This document shows, piece by piece, positions 1-7,773 of a stretch of DNA of 64,000 nt. How positions within the stretch are numbered: position 1 is the first letter of the stretch; each line of letters begins with the position of its first letter. The stretch spans positions 1,426,545 through 1,490,544 of the forward strand of contig NZ_LFIJ01000002.1 in assembly GCF_001187555.1 (NCBI RefSeq), given 5' to 3'. This stretch comes from Gilvimarinus polysaccharolyticus. Lineage in GTDB: Bacteria > Pseudomonadota > Gammaproteobacteria > Pseudomonadales > Cellvibrionaceae. The position numbers and the translations under genes were made by a program. The notes beneath the pieces were generated by a model. The model was not told where the DNA came from. It ran no database searches and saw only the letters and a program-made list of their open reading frames with translations.

Positions 1-1646
1 GAGATTTAGAGCGTGCTCTTTTAGCTCAGGCGGAAATGGGCGGTTATCTGGGGCAAGTGTTGGTTAAGCTTGGCTTGGTGTCTGAGCCGGATGTAATGGC
101 GGCGCTGGCCGGCCAGCTGCAGCGGCGTTTGTTGTTGGCTGCCGATTACCCCCCAGAGCCGGTGGTAATCGCCGAGCTTGCCGATGCCTTTTTGTTGGGT
201 AATGGTGTGGTGCCTCTGAGCGCTGGGGCGTTGCCCGAGTTTGCCTCGGCGGTGCCGCAAGATCCGTATTTACAAAAAGCCTTAGAGTTGGCATTAGGCC
301 GCCCTGCCGTTGTGCATTTGGGGCTAGAGGCCGATGTGGCGGCGGCGTTAGAGCGGCATTTAGCCGTTGCCAATGATGCAGAAGATACTGAGCTAGATAC
401 CGTCCACGCTGAGAGTGATCAAGAGTTTGTTGAGCACCTAAAAGATATCGCCAGTGAAGCTCCGGTGATTCGTTTGGTGAACCAAATTATTCATCACGCT
501 TTGGATGTGGGCGCGTCCGATATTCATGTCGAGCCGTTTGACGATAAACTGCATTTGCGGTATCGGGTTGATGGTGTAATTCAAGATGCCCCGGATACGC
601 CCGACTCTCGTCTGGCCCCCGCAATTGCCTCGCGGATTAAATTATTAAGCCACATGAATATTGCCGAGCGGCGCTTGCCGCAAGATGGCCGTATTATGAT
701 GCGGGTTAAAGGCCACGAGCTTGACTTGCGGGTGTCTACCATCCCCACGGTACACGGTGAGAGTATCGTGATGCGGGTGCTAGATCGCGACAGTATTCAG
801 CTTAGCCTGCAAAGCATGGGCTTTGCCGATGATACGCTAGTACGATACCAAGCATTGCTTAACCGTCCGCACGGCGTGTTGCTGGTAACTGGGCCAACCG
901 GCTCGGGTAAAACCACCACGTTGTATGCTTCGCTGGCGACACTAGACGCTAGCGAATTAAAAATTATTACCGTAGAAGATCCGGTCGAATACCAATTAGA
1001 TGGCGTAAACCAAATACAGGTGCAGGCGCAAATTGAGCTTACCTTTGCCCGCTCTTTGCGCGCCATCTTACGTCAAGACCCCGACATTATTATGATTGGT
1101 GAGATGCGCGATGGCGAGACCGCACAAATTGCCGTACAGTCTGCGCTTACGGGGCATTTGGTGTTATCTACCTTGCACACCAATACGGCGGCGGGTGCCA
1201 TTACTCGACTAGAGGATATGGGCATAGAGCGCTACCTCATTACCTCGTCGGTAAACGGCGTGTTAGCCCAGCGCTTGGTTAGAACCTTATGCAGCCATTG
1301 TAAGGTTGCTTACACGTTGGAGCCTGGAGAGGCGCAACGTATTGGTTTACAAGCTTTTATGCCCAAAGATCAGCAAACCCTATACCGCGCTGGTGGCTGC
1401 ACGGAGTGTAAGCACAGTGGTTATAAAGGTCGTACCGCGATCCATGAGTTGTTTGTGATGGACGGCGCAATGCATAAAGCGGTACAGGCGGGCGCTGATG
1501 CCACCGAGCTGCACGCCACGGCACGTCGGAGCGGGATGCGTACTTTGTATGAAGACGGCCTGTGTAAAGTGGCGGCGGGTGTTTCGTCGCTAGACGAGGT
1601 GTTGCGTGTCACTCAAGATCAAACCGAGACTGCCGAGGCCATTTAG
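1..1646 (+). CDS. gspE: Type II secretion ATPase GspE (5' end cut by window)
   Basis: Cytoplasmic ATPase that drives pseudopilus assembly in type II secretion. The frame is open to the window edge: codons from base 3 read DLERALLAQAE before the ATG at 36, and this matches the usual N-terminal GspE domain. The gene therefore starts upstream and the ATG at 36 is internal. Walker A GPTGSGKTTT is at 891-920, the Walker B/Asp box (RQDPDIIMIGEMRD) near 1069-1113, and the His box STLHTNTAAG near 1170-1200. A zinc tetracysteine pair, CSHC and CTEC, sits at 1290-1301 and 1398-1409, typical of GspE/PilB and not of PilT. The neighbours gspF to gspD decide for GspE over PilB. Confidence 0.96.
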   Translation, partial: DLERALLAQAEMGGYLGQVLVKLGLVSEPDVMAALAGQLQRRLLLAADYPPEPVVIAELADAFLLGNGVVPLSAGALPEFASAVPQDPYLQKALELALGRPAVVHLGLEADVAAALERHLAVANDAEDTELDTVHAESDQEFVEHLKDIASEAPVIRLVNQIIHHALDVGASDIHVEPFDDKLHLRYRVDGVIQDAPDTPDSRLAPAIASRIKLLSHMNIAERRLPQDGRIMMRVKGHELDLRVSTIPTVHGESIVMRVLDRDSIQLSLQSMGFADDTLVRYQALLNRPHGVLLVTGPTGSGKTTTLYASLATLDASELKIITVEDPVEYQLDGVNQIQVQAQIELTFARSLRAILRQDPDIIMIGEMRDGETAQIAVQSALTGHLVLSTLHTNTAAGAITRLEDMGIERYLITSSVNGVLAQRLVRTLCSHCKVAYTLEPGEAQRIGLQAFMPKDQQTLYRAGGCTECKHSGYKGRTAIHELFVMDGAMHKAVQAGADATELHATARRSGMRTLYEDGLCKVAAGVSSLDEVLRVTQDQTETAEAI

Positions 1647-1735
1647 TCGCGGTTTTGGCCCGGTTGGAGATAGCCCCATTCATTTTGCTACTATGCATAG
1701 CTTTTTTACGCGATGTGTAACGGTGTTGTTAGCTT

Positions 1736-2929
1736 ATGCCTGAATATACTTATAAAGCGGCCAAGCGTGACGGTAGCCTTGCCGAAGGTGTCGTTGAGGC
1801 GACCTCGGAGCTTGCAGCCAATAGTCGTCTGCGCAGCCAAGGCTTAGTGGTTATTTCGCTGACCACAGCAGCGGCCGCGACCAGCGGCGGGCGGGCGTTT
1901 GGGCAAAATCAAGTGTTGTCTTTTACCAATGAGCTGGCGGTGTTGTTACGTGCTGGTTTGCCCATCGATAAAGCCTTAAAAGTATTAATTGATATGTCTG
2001 AGGGCGTCGCCGCAAAGGGGGTGTTTGAGGATATTTTAGCTACGGTAAAAGGCGGTAAAGGCTTTAGTGCTGCGCTGGCCGACAAGCCCGAATTGTTTGA
2101 TGACTTTTACGTCAGCATGATTCGCTCGGGCGAGGCCAGTGGTAATTTGGCCGCTATTTTGTCTCGCCTAGCCGCGCAGCTAGAAAACGCCAAGCAGGTT
2201 CGCTCAAGTGTGGTGTCGGCGCTGATTTATCCGGCGATTTTGGCTGTGGTGTCGCTGATTTCTGTGCTGGTTATGCTGGGCTTTGTGGTGCCGCAGTTTG
2301 AGATGCTGTTTGCCGATATGGGTGAGTCTTTACCGCTTGTAACCGAACTGGTTATTGCCGGCGGTGAGGCGATAAAAAACAATGGAATTTATTTGATTTT
2401 GCTGGGAGGACTTGCGGTTTACATGTTGCGCCGCTGGCTAAAAACACCGCGAGGCAAAGCCGTGCTGGATGCTCGTCTGTTAAAATTACCGGTGTTTGGC
2501 AAAGTGGTATTTAAATATCAGGTGGCGCGCTTTGCTCGCACTCTTGGAACTTTGCTCGAAAGTGGGGTCTCAGTGCTCCAAGCTATTAATATTGCTACCC
2601 GTACTGTGTCTAACGGTGTGGTGCGCGCCTCATTAGAAACATTAGCTCCAGCGGTAAAGCGTGGCGGCCGAGTCTCGCAGGCTTTGGCCGAGAGCGGTGA
2701 TTTTTCACCGATGATGGTGCAAATGGTGCGCGTAGGTGAAGAGTCGGGTCAGCTAGGCTCTATGCTGCTAGAGCTGGCGCGGGTCTATGATGATGAAGTG
2801 TCCGCAGGGGTTAAGCGCAGTTTGACTCTGCTAGAGCCTATTTTGATTTTAGCTATGGGCGGTATGATCGGGTTTATTATTGTTGCTATTTTAATGGGTA
2901 TTTTGTCGGTCAATGATTTGGCCATGTAG
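1736..2929 (+). CDS. gspF: Type II secretion inner-membrane platform protein GspF
   Basis: Polytopic inner-membrane platform protein of the secretion machine, contacted by GspE and GspL. The 397 residues have the family's normal length and contain two repeated T2SF domains (about 70-190 and 270-390). The first membrane segment is near 165-190 (IYPAILAVVSLISVLVMLGF), the second near 215-235, and the last at the C-terminus. The N-terminal MPEYTYKAAKRDGS is characteristic. It lies 89 bases after gspE, and its stop codon overlaps the GTG of a longer gspG frame. PilC is the related pilus protein; context favours GspF. Confidence 0.96.
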   Translation: MPEYTYKAAKRDGSLAEGVVEATSELAANSRLRSQGLVVISLTTAAAATSGGRAFGQNQVLSFTNELAVLLRAGLPIDKALKVLIDMSEGVAAKGVFEDILATVKGGKGFSAALADKPELFDDFYVSMIRSGEASGNLAAILSRLAAQLENAKQVRSSVVSALIYPAILAVVSLISVLVMLGFVVPQFEMLFADMGESLPLVTELVIAGGEAIKNNGIYLILLGGLAVYMLRRWLKTPRGKAVLDARLLKLPVFGKVVFKYQVARFARTLGTLLESGVSVLQAINIATRTVSNGVVRASLETLAPAVKRGGRVSQALAESGDFSPMMVQMVRVGEESGQLGSMLLELARVYDDEVSAGVKRSLTLLEPILILAMGGMIGFIIVAILMGILSVNDLAM

Positions 2930-2952
2930 TGAGTTTTTGGAAGGGTAGATAT

Positions 2953-3378
2953 ATGAGCAAGAAACAGCAAATGGGCTTTACCTTGGTAGAGCTGTTAGTG
3001 GTGTTGGCTATTATTGGTCTGCTGGCGGGCTTGGTGGGACCTAAGGTGCTTAACCAGTTGGGCGGCGCCAAAACCGATACCGCTGGAGTGCAAATTCGCG
3101 ACTTTGAGCAGGCGCTAGAAATTTACATGCTAGATACCGGTAAGTTCCCAACTACCGAGCAGGGCCTAGAGGCGCTGGTAAAAGATCCCGGTAGTGTGGC
3201 GGGTTGGAATGGCTCTTATTTGCGTCGCGATGAGTTGCCGCAAGACCCTTGGAAGAATGACTATCAGTATAAGTTTCCGGGTGAGCATGGTCAGTTTGAT
3301 GTGTTGTCATACGGGGCTGATGGTCGCCCCGGTGGTGAGGGCGATAACGCCGATATTGGTAATTGGCAAACTCGGTAA
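2953..3378 (+). CDS. gspG: Major pseudopilin GspG
   Basis: Major pseudopilin of the type II secretion piston. The chosen ATG at 2953 gives a short leader MSKKQQMG cleaved before FTLVELLVVLAIIG, the class III signal with Glu5, and it is preceded by GGAAGGG. An upstream GTG at 2929 overlapping the gspF stop would give an oddly long leader and is less likely. The C-terminal part (YGADGRPGGEGDNADIGNW) is the calcium-binding end typical of GspG. The mature protein is about 133 residues, normal for the family. Processed by a GspO/PilD prepilin peptidase not encoded here. Confidence 0.96.
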   Translation: MSKKQQMGFTLVELLVVLAIIGLLAGLVGPKVLNQLGGAKTDTAGVQIRDFEQALEIYMLDTGKFPTTEQGLEALVKDPGSVAGWNGSYLRRDELPQDPWKNDYQYKFPGEHGQFDVLSYGADGRPGGEGDNADIGNWQTR

Positions 3379-3387
3379 GCTGACTAT

Positions 3388-3864
3388 ATGGTTGCCGCAC
3401 CAGGCGCTAAACTGCGGGGTTTTACCCTGTTAGAGTTACTTATTGTGTTTAGTATAGCTGGGCTATTGCTGGCGGTGTCTGTGCCTGCCTCGCATAAAAT
3501 GTATCAATCTATGCAATACCGCGAGGCGGTGCGTGATGTGCGCCGCGCGCTGGAGGCGGCGCGTTATAAAGCGATGATCAGCGGTCAAGCGGCGCAAGTA
3601 TCTATTAACCCTCGTGAAAAGCGCATCGGCTATGGCAATGGTGAAAGCCGCGATTTACCCGATTTTGTCACGCTAGAGGTGGAGGCCGCACAAGAGCTAA
3701 TGCTTGATTCCGACACCGCCGTGATCCGTTTTTACAGTGATGGCAGCTCTACCGGTGGAACGGTAAATATTGGTCGTAATAACCGCTGGGTGCGATTGCA
3801 TGTAGGTTGGTTGTTGGGCCGGGTGGAGCAGTCGGTAGATGGGCAGTTGGAGAGCGCGTTGTGA
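3388..3864 (+). CDS. gspH: Minor pseudopilin GspH
   Basis: Minor pseudopilin. The leader MVAAPGAKLRG is followed by FTLLELLIVFSIAGLLLAVS, with the prepilin cleavage site after Gly11 and Glu5 in the mature protein. The rest is a GspH-type globular domain ending in a Gly/Ser-containing stretch (SDGSSTGGTVNIGRNN). It lies 9 bases after gspG, and its TGA overlaps the GTG start of the next pseudopilin gene, so translation is probably coupled. Assigned as GspH by gene order and length (158 aa). Confidence 0.9.
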   Translation: MVAAPGAKLRGFTLLELLIVFSIAGLLLAVSVPASHKMYQSMQYREAVRDVRRALEAARYKAMISGQAAQVSINPREKRIGYGNGESRDLPDFVTLEVEAAQELMLDSDTAVIRFYSDGSSTGGTVNIGRNNRWVRLHVGWLLGRVEQSVDGQLESAL

Positions 3865-4250
3865 TTGGCCGGACTAGGCAGCGTGGGTTTTCACTGTTAG
3901 AAATGGTGGTGGCGATTGCTATTTTGGGGGTCTCGCTTGGTATGTTGTATCAGGCAGCCGGCGGCGCTACTCGCAGCATTAGCACCACCGAGGATTACGC
4001 CTACGCGGTTTCTATGGCGCAATCATTATTGGCTAATTACAGCGCGGTGCCTGCCGAAGGTGTAGCGCAGCAGGGCAGCACCGATGATGGTTATTACTGG
4101 CAGGTAAAATCAGAGCCTGTGTCGGGGCCAAATGATGAGCAAACCGCACTGCATAAAATAGATGTTTGGGTGCGCTGGGGCGACGAACGCCCTCGAGAGG
4201 TTCACCTGCCTTCTGTGGTAGCGGTAGAGGCGCCGTCCGGTGACTTCTAA
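3861..4250 (+). CDS. gspI: Minor pseudopilin GspI
   Basis: Minor pseudopilin of the tip complex. The frame is open from 3807, but the GTG at 3861, which overlaps the gspH stop, gives the leader MIGRTRQRG followed by FSLLEMVVAIAILGVSLGML. This is a standard prepilin signal, so that start is preferred over the upstream non-ATG one. At 129 residues it is the size of GspI, and its C-terminal part (KIDVWVRWGDERPREVHL) fits the family. It overlaps the next gene, gspJ, by 11 bases. Confidence 0.9.
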   Translation: MIGRTRQRGFSLLEMVVAIAILGVSLGMLYQAAGGATRSISTTEDYAYAVSMAQSLLANYSAVPAEGVAQQGSTDDGYYWQVKSEPVSGPNDEQTALHKIDVWVRWGDERPREVHLPSVVAVEAPSGDF

Positions 4251-4836
4251 AACTCGCGGTTTTACGCTAATCGAACTTGTGGTTTCTATCGCTATATTGT
4301 CGTTGATTGTGTTGGCGACGGTTACAGCTATGCGTACATTGGCTAATACGCAGGCGCGTTTAGAGCAAAAAGCTGAGGCTTCCTCGCAAATGCAATTGGT
4401 GTCGAATTATTTGCGCCAAGCTTTAAGCGACGCCAAGCCTGTCACTATGCTGGAGCTTGGAGTGCCGTCTGGGGTGTATTTTTACGGCAATGAAAGCTAC
4501 CTGCAATTTGTTGCGCCGCTGGCAATTAGTGGTCGTGCGGGGGGCTTGTGGTCTTTGCGTTTAGCGCTGCAAGAGGGGCAATTGATGGCTCAGTACCAGC
4601 CGGGCCTACAGTTGGCGGAATGGACTGACAGCGATCTAAGCTATGTATTGTTGAGCGATGTCGAGGAGTTTGCGGTGGCGTATCGCGTTAATGCTTATGA
4701 CGATTGGGTTGCCGACTGGGATGGTCTTGAGAGTAGGCCGGACTCGGGGATGCCCTCGCATGTTCGGTTGCAACTGAAAGTCGCTGGGCGCTATTGGCCC
4801 GTTATTATTGTTGCTATGAACCAGAGTTTGCCATGA
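4240..4836 (+). CDS. gspJ: Minor pseudopilin GspJ
   Basis: Minor pseudopilin, 198 residues, the normal size of GspJ. It starts at a GTG overlapping the end of gspI; the leader MTSKTRG is cut before FTLIELVVSIAILSLIVLAT. The globular part has the GspJ pattern, with WSLRLALQEGQLMAQ and a region near 140-150 reading LLSDVEEFAVAYR. The stop codon overlaps the ATG of gspK (ATGA at 4833-4836), so the two are translationally coupled. Confidence 0.92.
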   Translation: MTSKTRGFTLIELVVSIAILSLIVLATVTAMRTLANTQARLEQKAEASSQMQLVSNYLRQALSDAKPVTMLELGVPSGVYFYGNESYLQFVAPLAISGRAGGLWSLRLALQEGQLMAQYQPGLQLAEWTDSDLSYVLLSDVEEFAVAYRVNAYDDWVADWDGLESRPDSGMPSHVRLQLKVAGRYWPVIIVAMNQSLP

Positions 4837-5645
4837 GACTGCGAGGCCGCCAAAGAGGTGTCGCCTTAGCCATGTTGCTGTGGTTTATCGCCGCGTTAAG
4901 TTTGTTGGTGGCGGGGTTAATGGGATTGTCGCGGGCCGAGGTGAGTGGCGTTAGATTGTATTTAATGCAGGCTCAGGCGGGCGCGGTGGGTGATGGCGTG
5001 GCACTGTTGGTGGCCGGCGGTTTGGTGCAAAAGGCACCGGGGCTCGCCTCGACATTGCAGGGTGAGTTGCGCTTTGATGACTATGACACCACTGTGCGTG
5101 TGATACCGGTCAGTGGTTTGGTTGATGTGCTAAGTGCCGGCCCTGAGTTGTTGGCTCAAGCGTTTGCGGCGGCTAACCTTGAGGCCTCCGAAACTCGGGC
5201 TTTAAGTGATTCTGTGATAGAGTGGCGAACCTCGGCCGAGACGCAAGAACGGCGTCGGCAAGTGGCGCAGGAAGTCTATGTTTTAGAAGACATTATGGCG
5301 GTTCCGGGCTTAACCCGTGAGATTTTTGAGCGGCTTAAATGGGTCGTGTGTGCCGGTTGCAATAATGGCGGTTTTAACGCTCAGTATGCATCGGCCGAAC
5401 TGCAAACAGCGCTTGAAGATACTGTCTGGGCTGCAGCATCCGCGCCATCACAGGATTCGTCAGCAGAGGTTGATTTACGCCTACAGCTGCCCAGTGCCGC
5501 GCGCGTGGATGTGCGCATTGCACTAGATGACGGCTCGGTATTGCAGCGCAGTGTTTGGGTATCTGCCGATGGTAAATTAGGCCGGCGTTATCGGGCGTTT
5601 CGGGTAACACAGCTACGTTTTGAGAGTGATGGTATTGTCCAGTAA
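4833..5645 (+). CDS. gspK: Pseudopilus tip protein GspK
   Basis: Largest minor pseudopilin, at the tip of the pseudopilus. The ATG at 4833 overlaps the gspJ stop and gives the leader MRLRGRQRG followed by VALAMLLWFIAALSLLVAGL. As in other GspK proteins, Glu5 is missing (Met at that place). The frame stays open further upstream to 4794, but that start would add 13 residues before the leader. The 270 aa contain the GspK helical insertion domain with the two-Cys segment WVVCAGCNNGGF. It overlaps gspL by 17 bases. Confidence 0.93.
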   Translation: MRLRGRQRGVALAMLLWFIAALSLLVAGLMGLSRAEVSGVRLYLMQAQAGAVGDGVALLVAGGLVQKAPGLASTLQGELRFDDYDTTVRVIPVSGLVDVLSAGPELLAQAFAAANLEASETRALSDSVIEWRTSAETQERRRQVAQEVYVLEDIMAVPGLTREIFERLKWVVCAGCNNGGFNAQYASAELQTALEDTVWAAASAPSQDSSAEVDLRLQLPSAARVDVRIALDDGSVLQRSVWVSADGKLGRRYRAFRVTQLRFESDGIVQ

Positions 5646-6642
5646 AAATCAGTGGGAACTTTTTGGGTTTGATTTAAGTCAGCTAGGCGGGCTGTTGGGT
5701 CGTGTCTGGCGCGATGTGTTTTGGACCTATCACTCCCCCATCAGGCAAAAATTAGACGAGCCGGTGCTGGCGCATCGCTGGCAAGCGGACGCGGCTGCGC
5801 CGTTATTAGCTGACGCAGATAAGTGCCAAGCGGTGGTGTTGCCCGATACCCATGTATTAACACGTCATTTAACCTTGCCGCGTGCGGCGCTTGCCAACTT
5901 GCCCCAAATTGTAGCCGCCGAGGTAACCGCCGCCAGTCCATTTCTGGCCGATGATACGGCTGTTGGTCAGCGGGTAGATGACGCCGGGGGTAAAACCGTA
6001 GCGTTGTCTTTAGCGCTGGCGAGCCGCGCTGGGGTCATGAGCTTGCTGCATAGCGTGAATCCCGATATTGCCTCCAACGATTACGAAATTTGGGCCGAGA
6101 GCCAGGATAAAATAATTATTTTAGAAGGCTTTGCCGAGCCGCAGCGCAACGCTCGCTACCTACAACGCTTAACCCGGTTGAGTATTTATAGTGCGGTGGC
6201 ACTGGTGGCGGTGGCGGTATTGTTGGCGCTACCTTGGATGTATCAAAGTTATCGGTTAAATAAAATAGAGACAGAGCTACAACAAAGCCGGCTAGAGGCG
6301 CGCAATGCGATGCAGTTGCGTACACAGTTGGCCGACAATAACACTCGCATTAATATACTCCAGACAGAAGTTAATATAGCCGCTAAACCCTTGGCGCCTT
6401 TGGCGGTATTAACGACGAGTTTAGGTGATGATAATTGGCTGGGTAGCTACGAGCAGGCGGGCAACAAAGTAACCATAGATGGCTACGCTAATGATGCGGC
6501 GGCTCTGATTCAGCAGTTAACCGCCAATACGTATTTTAACGGTGTTAAGCCTTTGTCGGCTATCCGTAAAGTGGGGAACGACGGTGTCGAGCGTTTTCGC
6601 CTTGAACTACAACTGCCTCTTAGTCAAACGGAGCAGCCATGA
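5629..6642 (+). CDS. gspL: Type II secretion protein GspL (XpsL-like)
   Basis: Inner-membrane linker between GspE and the periplasmic ring. The cytoplasmic actin-like part spans about 1-185 and one membrane segment lies near 190-208 (IYSAVALVAVAVLLALPWMY). A short coiled coil follows (NKIETELQQSRLEARNAMQL) and then a small ferredoxin-like periplasmic domain of PilN/GspL type. The ATG at 5629 is preferred; in-frame TTG 5620 and GTG 5626 are alternatives. At 337 aa it is shorter than enterobacterial GspL and nearer to what I recall for XpsL. ATGA overlap with the next gene. Confidence 0.85.
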   Translation: MVLSSKNQWELFGFDLSQLGGLLGRVWRDVFWTYHSPIRQKLDEPVLAHRWQADAAAPLLADADKCQAVVLPDTHVLTRHLTLPRAALANLPQIVAAEVTAASPFLADDTAVGQRVDDAGGKTVALSLALASRAGVMSLLHSVNPDIASNDYEIWAESQDKIIILEGFAEPQRNARYLQRLTRLSIYSAVALVAVAVLLALPWMYQSYRLNKIETELQQSRLEARNAMQLRTQLADNNTRINILQTEVNIAAKPLAPLAVLTTSLGDDNWLGSYEQAGNKVTIDGYANDAAALIQQLTANTYFNGVKPLSAIRKVGNDGVERFRLELQLPLSQTEQP

Positions 6643-7214
6643 GCGCCAATAATCGATTTAACTTGTCAGGCTTTAATCCGTCACAGTGGTTGGTTGTTAG
6701 TGCTTTGGCGCTGGTCGTTACTGTGACCGGTATTGTGGGTGTTAGTTTGTTAGCGTCGGCTTATCAGTTGCAGCAAAACAAGTCGCGTTTAGTGCCGCAA
6801 ATTGCTCGCTTAAAAGGTTTGGTTGCCACCGAACAAGATATTGCAACAGCAGCGCAAGCGGCAGCCGATACGTTGGGGCAATTAACGTATTCTGACCAAT
6901 CGGAACCAGGTGCTTTGGCGAACAATATGCAACAAAGTATGCGCGAGTTGTTTGTTGAGGCCGGTTTAACTGTTAGTGGTAGCCAAGTTTTACCCGCGGT
7001 AAAACAAACGGAGTTTACGCGTATCCGAGTGCGTTTGACTGCGTCGGGTGGGGTAACATCCTTGACAGATATTCTGATTATGTTGGCCGATCAAAACCCC
7101 ATTGTCGTGATTGATAGTATAGAGGTTAAGCCTCGGCGGAGACGCAAGCTTGATGAAGGGCAAGAGCTAAGTGTCACTGTTGTGTTAAGCAGCTTTATGC
7201 AAGTTTCGGGTTAA
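6639..7214 (+). CDS. gspM: Type II secretion protein GspM (b-type, XpsM-like)
   Basis: Bitopic inner-membrane protein that partners GspL. The N-terminal cytoplasmic tail is followed by one membrane helix near 19-40 (VVSALALVVTVTGIVGVSLL) and a coiled-coil start. A periplasmic ferredoxin-like domain runs from about 90 to 185 (RIRVRLTASGGVTSLTDIL). The pattern matches the T2SSM_b group found in Xps-type systems more than classical GspM. The start overlaps the gspL stop (ATGA). Identification leans on position and topology. Confidence 0.8.
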   Translation: MSANNRFNLSGFNPSQWLVVSALALVVTVTGIVGVSLLASAYQLQQNKSRLVPQIARLKGLVATEQDIATAAQAAADTLGQLTYSDQSEPGALANNMQQSMRELFVEAGLTVSGSQVLPAVKQTEFTRIRVRLTASGGVTSLTDILIMLADQNPIVVIDSIEVKPRRRRKLDEGQELSVTVVLSSFMQVSG

Positions 7215-7227
7215 AGGGGCCAACACT

Positions 7228-7773
7228 ATGCTGTTACAAAAAATAAAGCGCGCGACATTGACGTTAGTCGTATTGGTGTGTGTTTTTGGGCTTGTTGTTT
7301 TGTTGTTTATGCAGCGTCCGGTGCATATTAAAACAGAATTGCCCGAGCTGACACAGTTAAATCCAGCGCAATTAAGCTCTAGCGCTCCGGTTAATAGCGC
7401 CATAGTATCCCAGCGGCCGTTATTTTGGGCCGAACGTAAACCTTATGTGGGTGCCGCCGAGCCAATGCCAGAAGCTGCACCAAAACGCGTAAATGATGCG
7501 CTGGATAACGCCGAGTTGGTGGGAGTTTTTGCCGCAGGATTAACGTCCAGCGTAGTGCTTAAAATTAAAAAAGGCGATGTCCACCGAGTGGTGGTAGATG
7601 GCCTGTATCAAGATTGGCGATTAGTGGGAGTGTCGCCCTCTAGTGCAACGTTTATTTTTGAGGGGGACGAATCGCAAGAACAGCCTAGTGTTAAGGAAAT
7701 TAGCCTTAACCATCGCGAGCCGTTACCTGCTAAATGGCAGGGTAAACAGCAAAATTTATCGGAGAAACAATGA
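7228..7773 (+). CDS. gspN: Type II secretion protein GspN/GspC-like (XpsN-like)
   Basis: Bitopic protein expected to connect the inner-membrane platform with the secretin, as XpsN does in Xanthomonas. It has a membrane helix near 9-30 (LTLVVLVCVFGLVVLLFM) and a linker with a proline-rich stretch. A homology-region domain from about 90 to 165 follows (AELVGVFAAGLTSSVVLKIK, then DGLYQDWRLVGVSPSSATF), the beta-fold also seen in GspC and PilP. No separate gspC is present, so this gene probably fills that role. The stop overlaps the gspD start (ATGA). Confidence 0.75.
   Translation: MLLQKIKRATLTLVVLVCVFGLVVLLFMQRPVHIKTELPELTQLNPAQLSSSAPVNSAIVSQRPLFWAERKPYVGAAEPMPEAAPKRVNDALDNAELVGVFAAGLTSSVVLKIKKGDVHRVVVDGLYQDWRLVGVSPSSATFIFEGDESQEQPSVKEISLNHREPLPAKWQGKQQNLSEKQ

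Noticed and set aside
36-1646. ATG at 36 as the gspE start
   Set aside because: The frame is open to base 3 with typical GspE residues, so the true start lies before the window.
3194-3433. Overlapping open frames inside gspG, gspD, the TonB receptor and other genes
   Set aside because: They are shadows of well-supported genes with no start sites or family features of their own.
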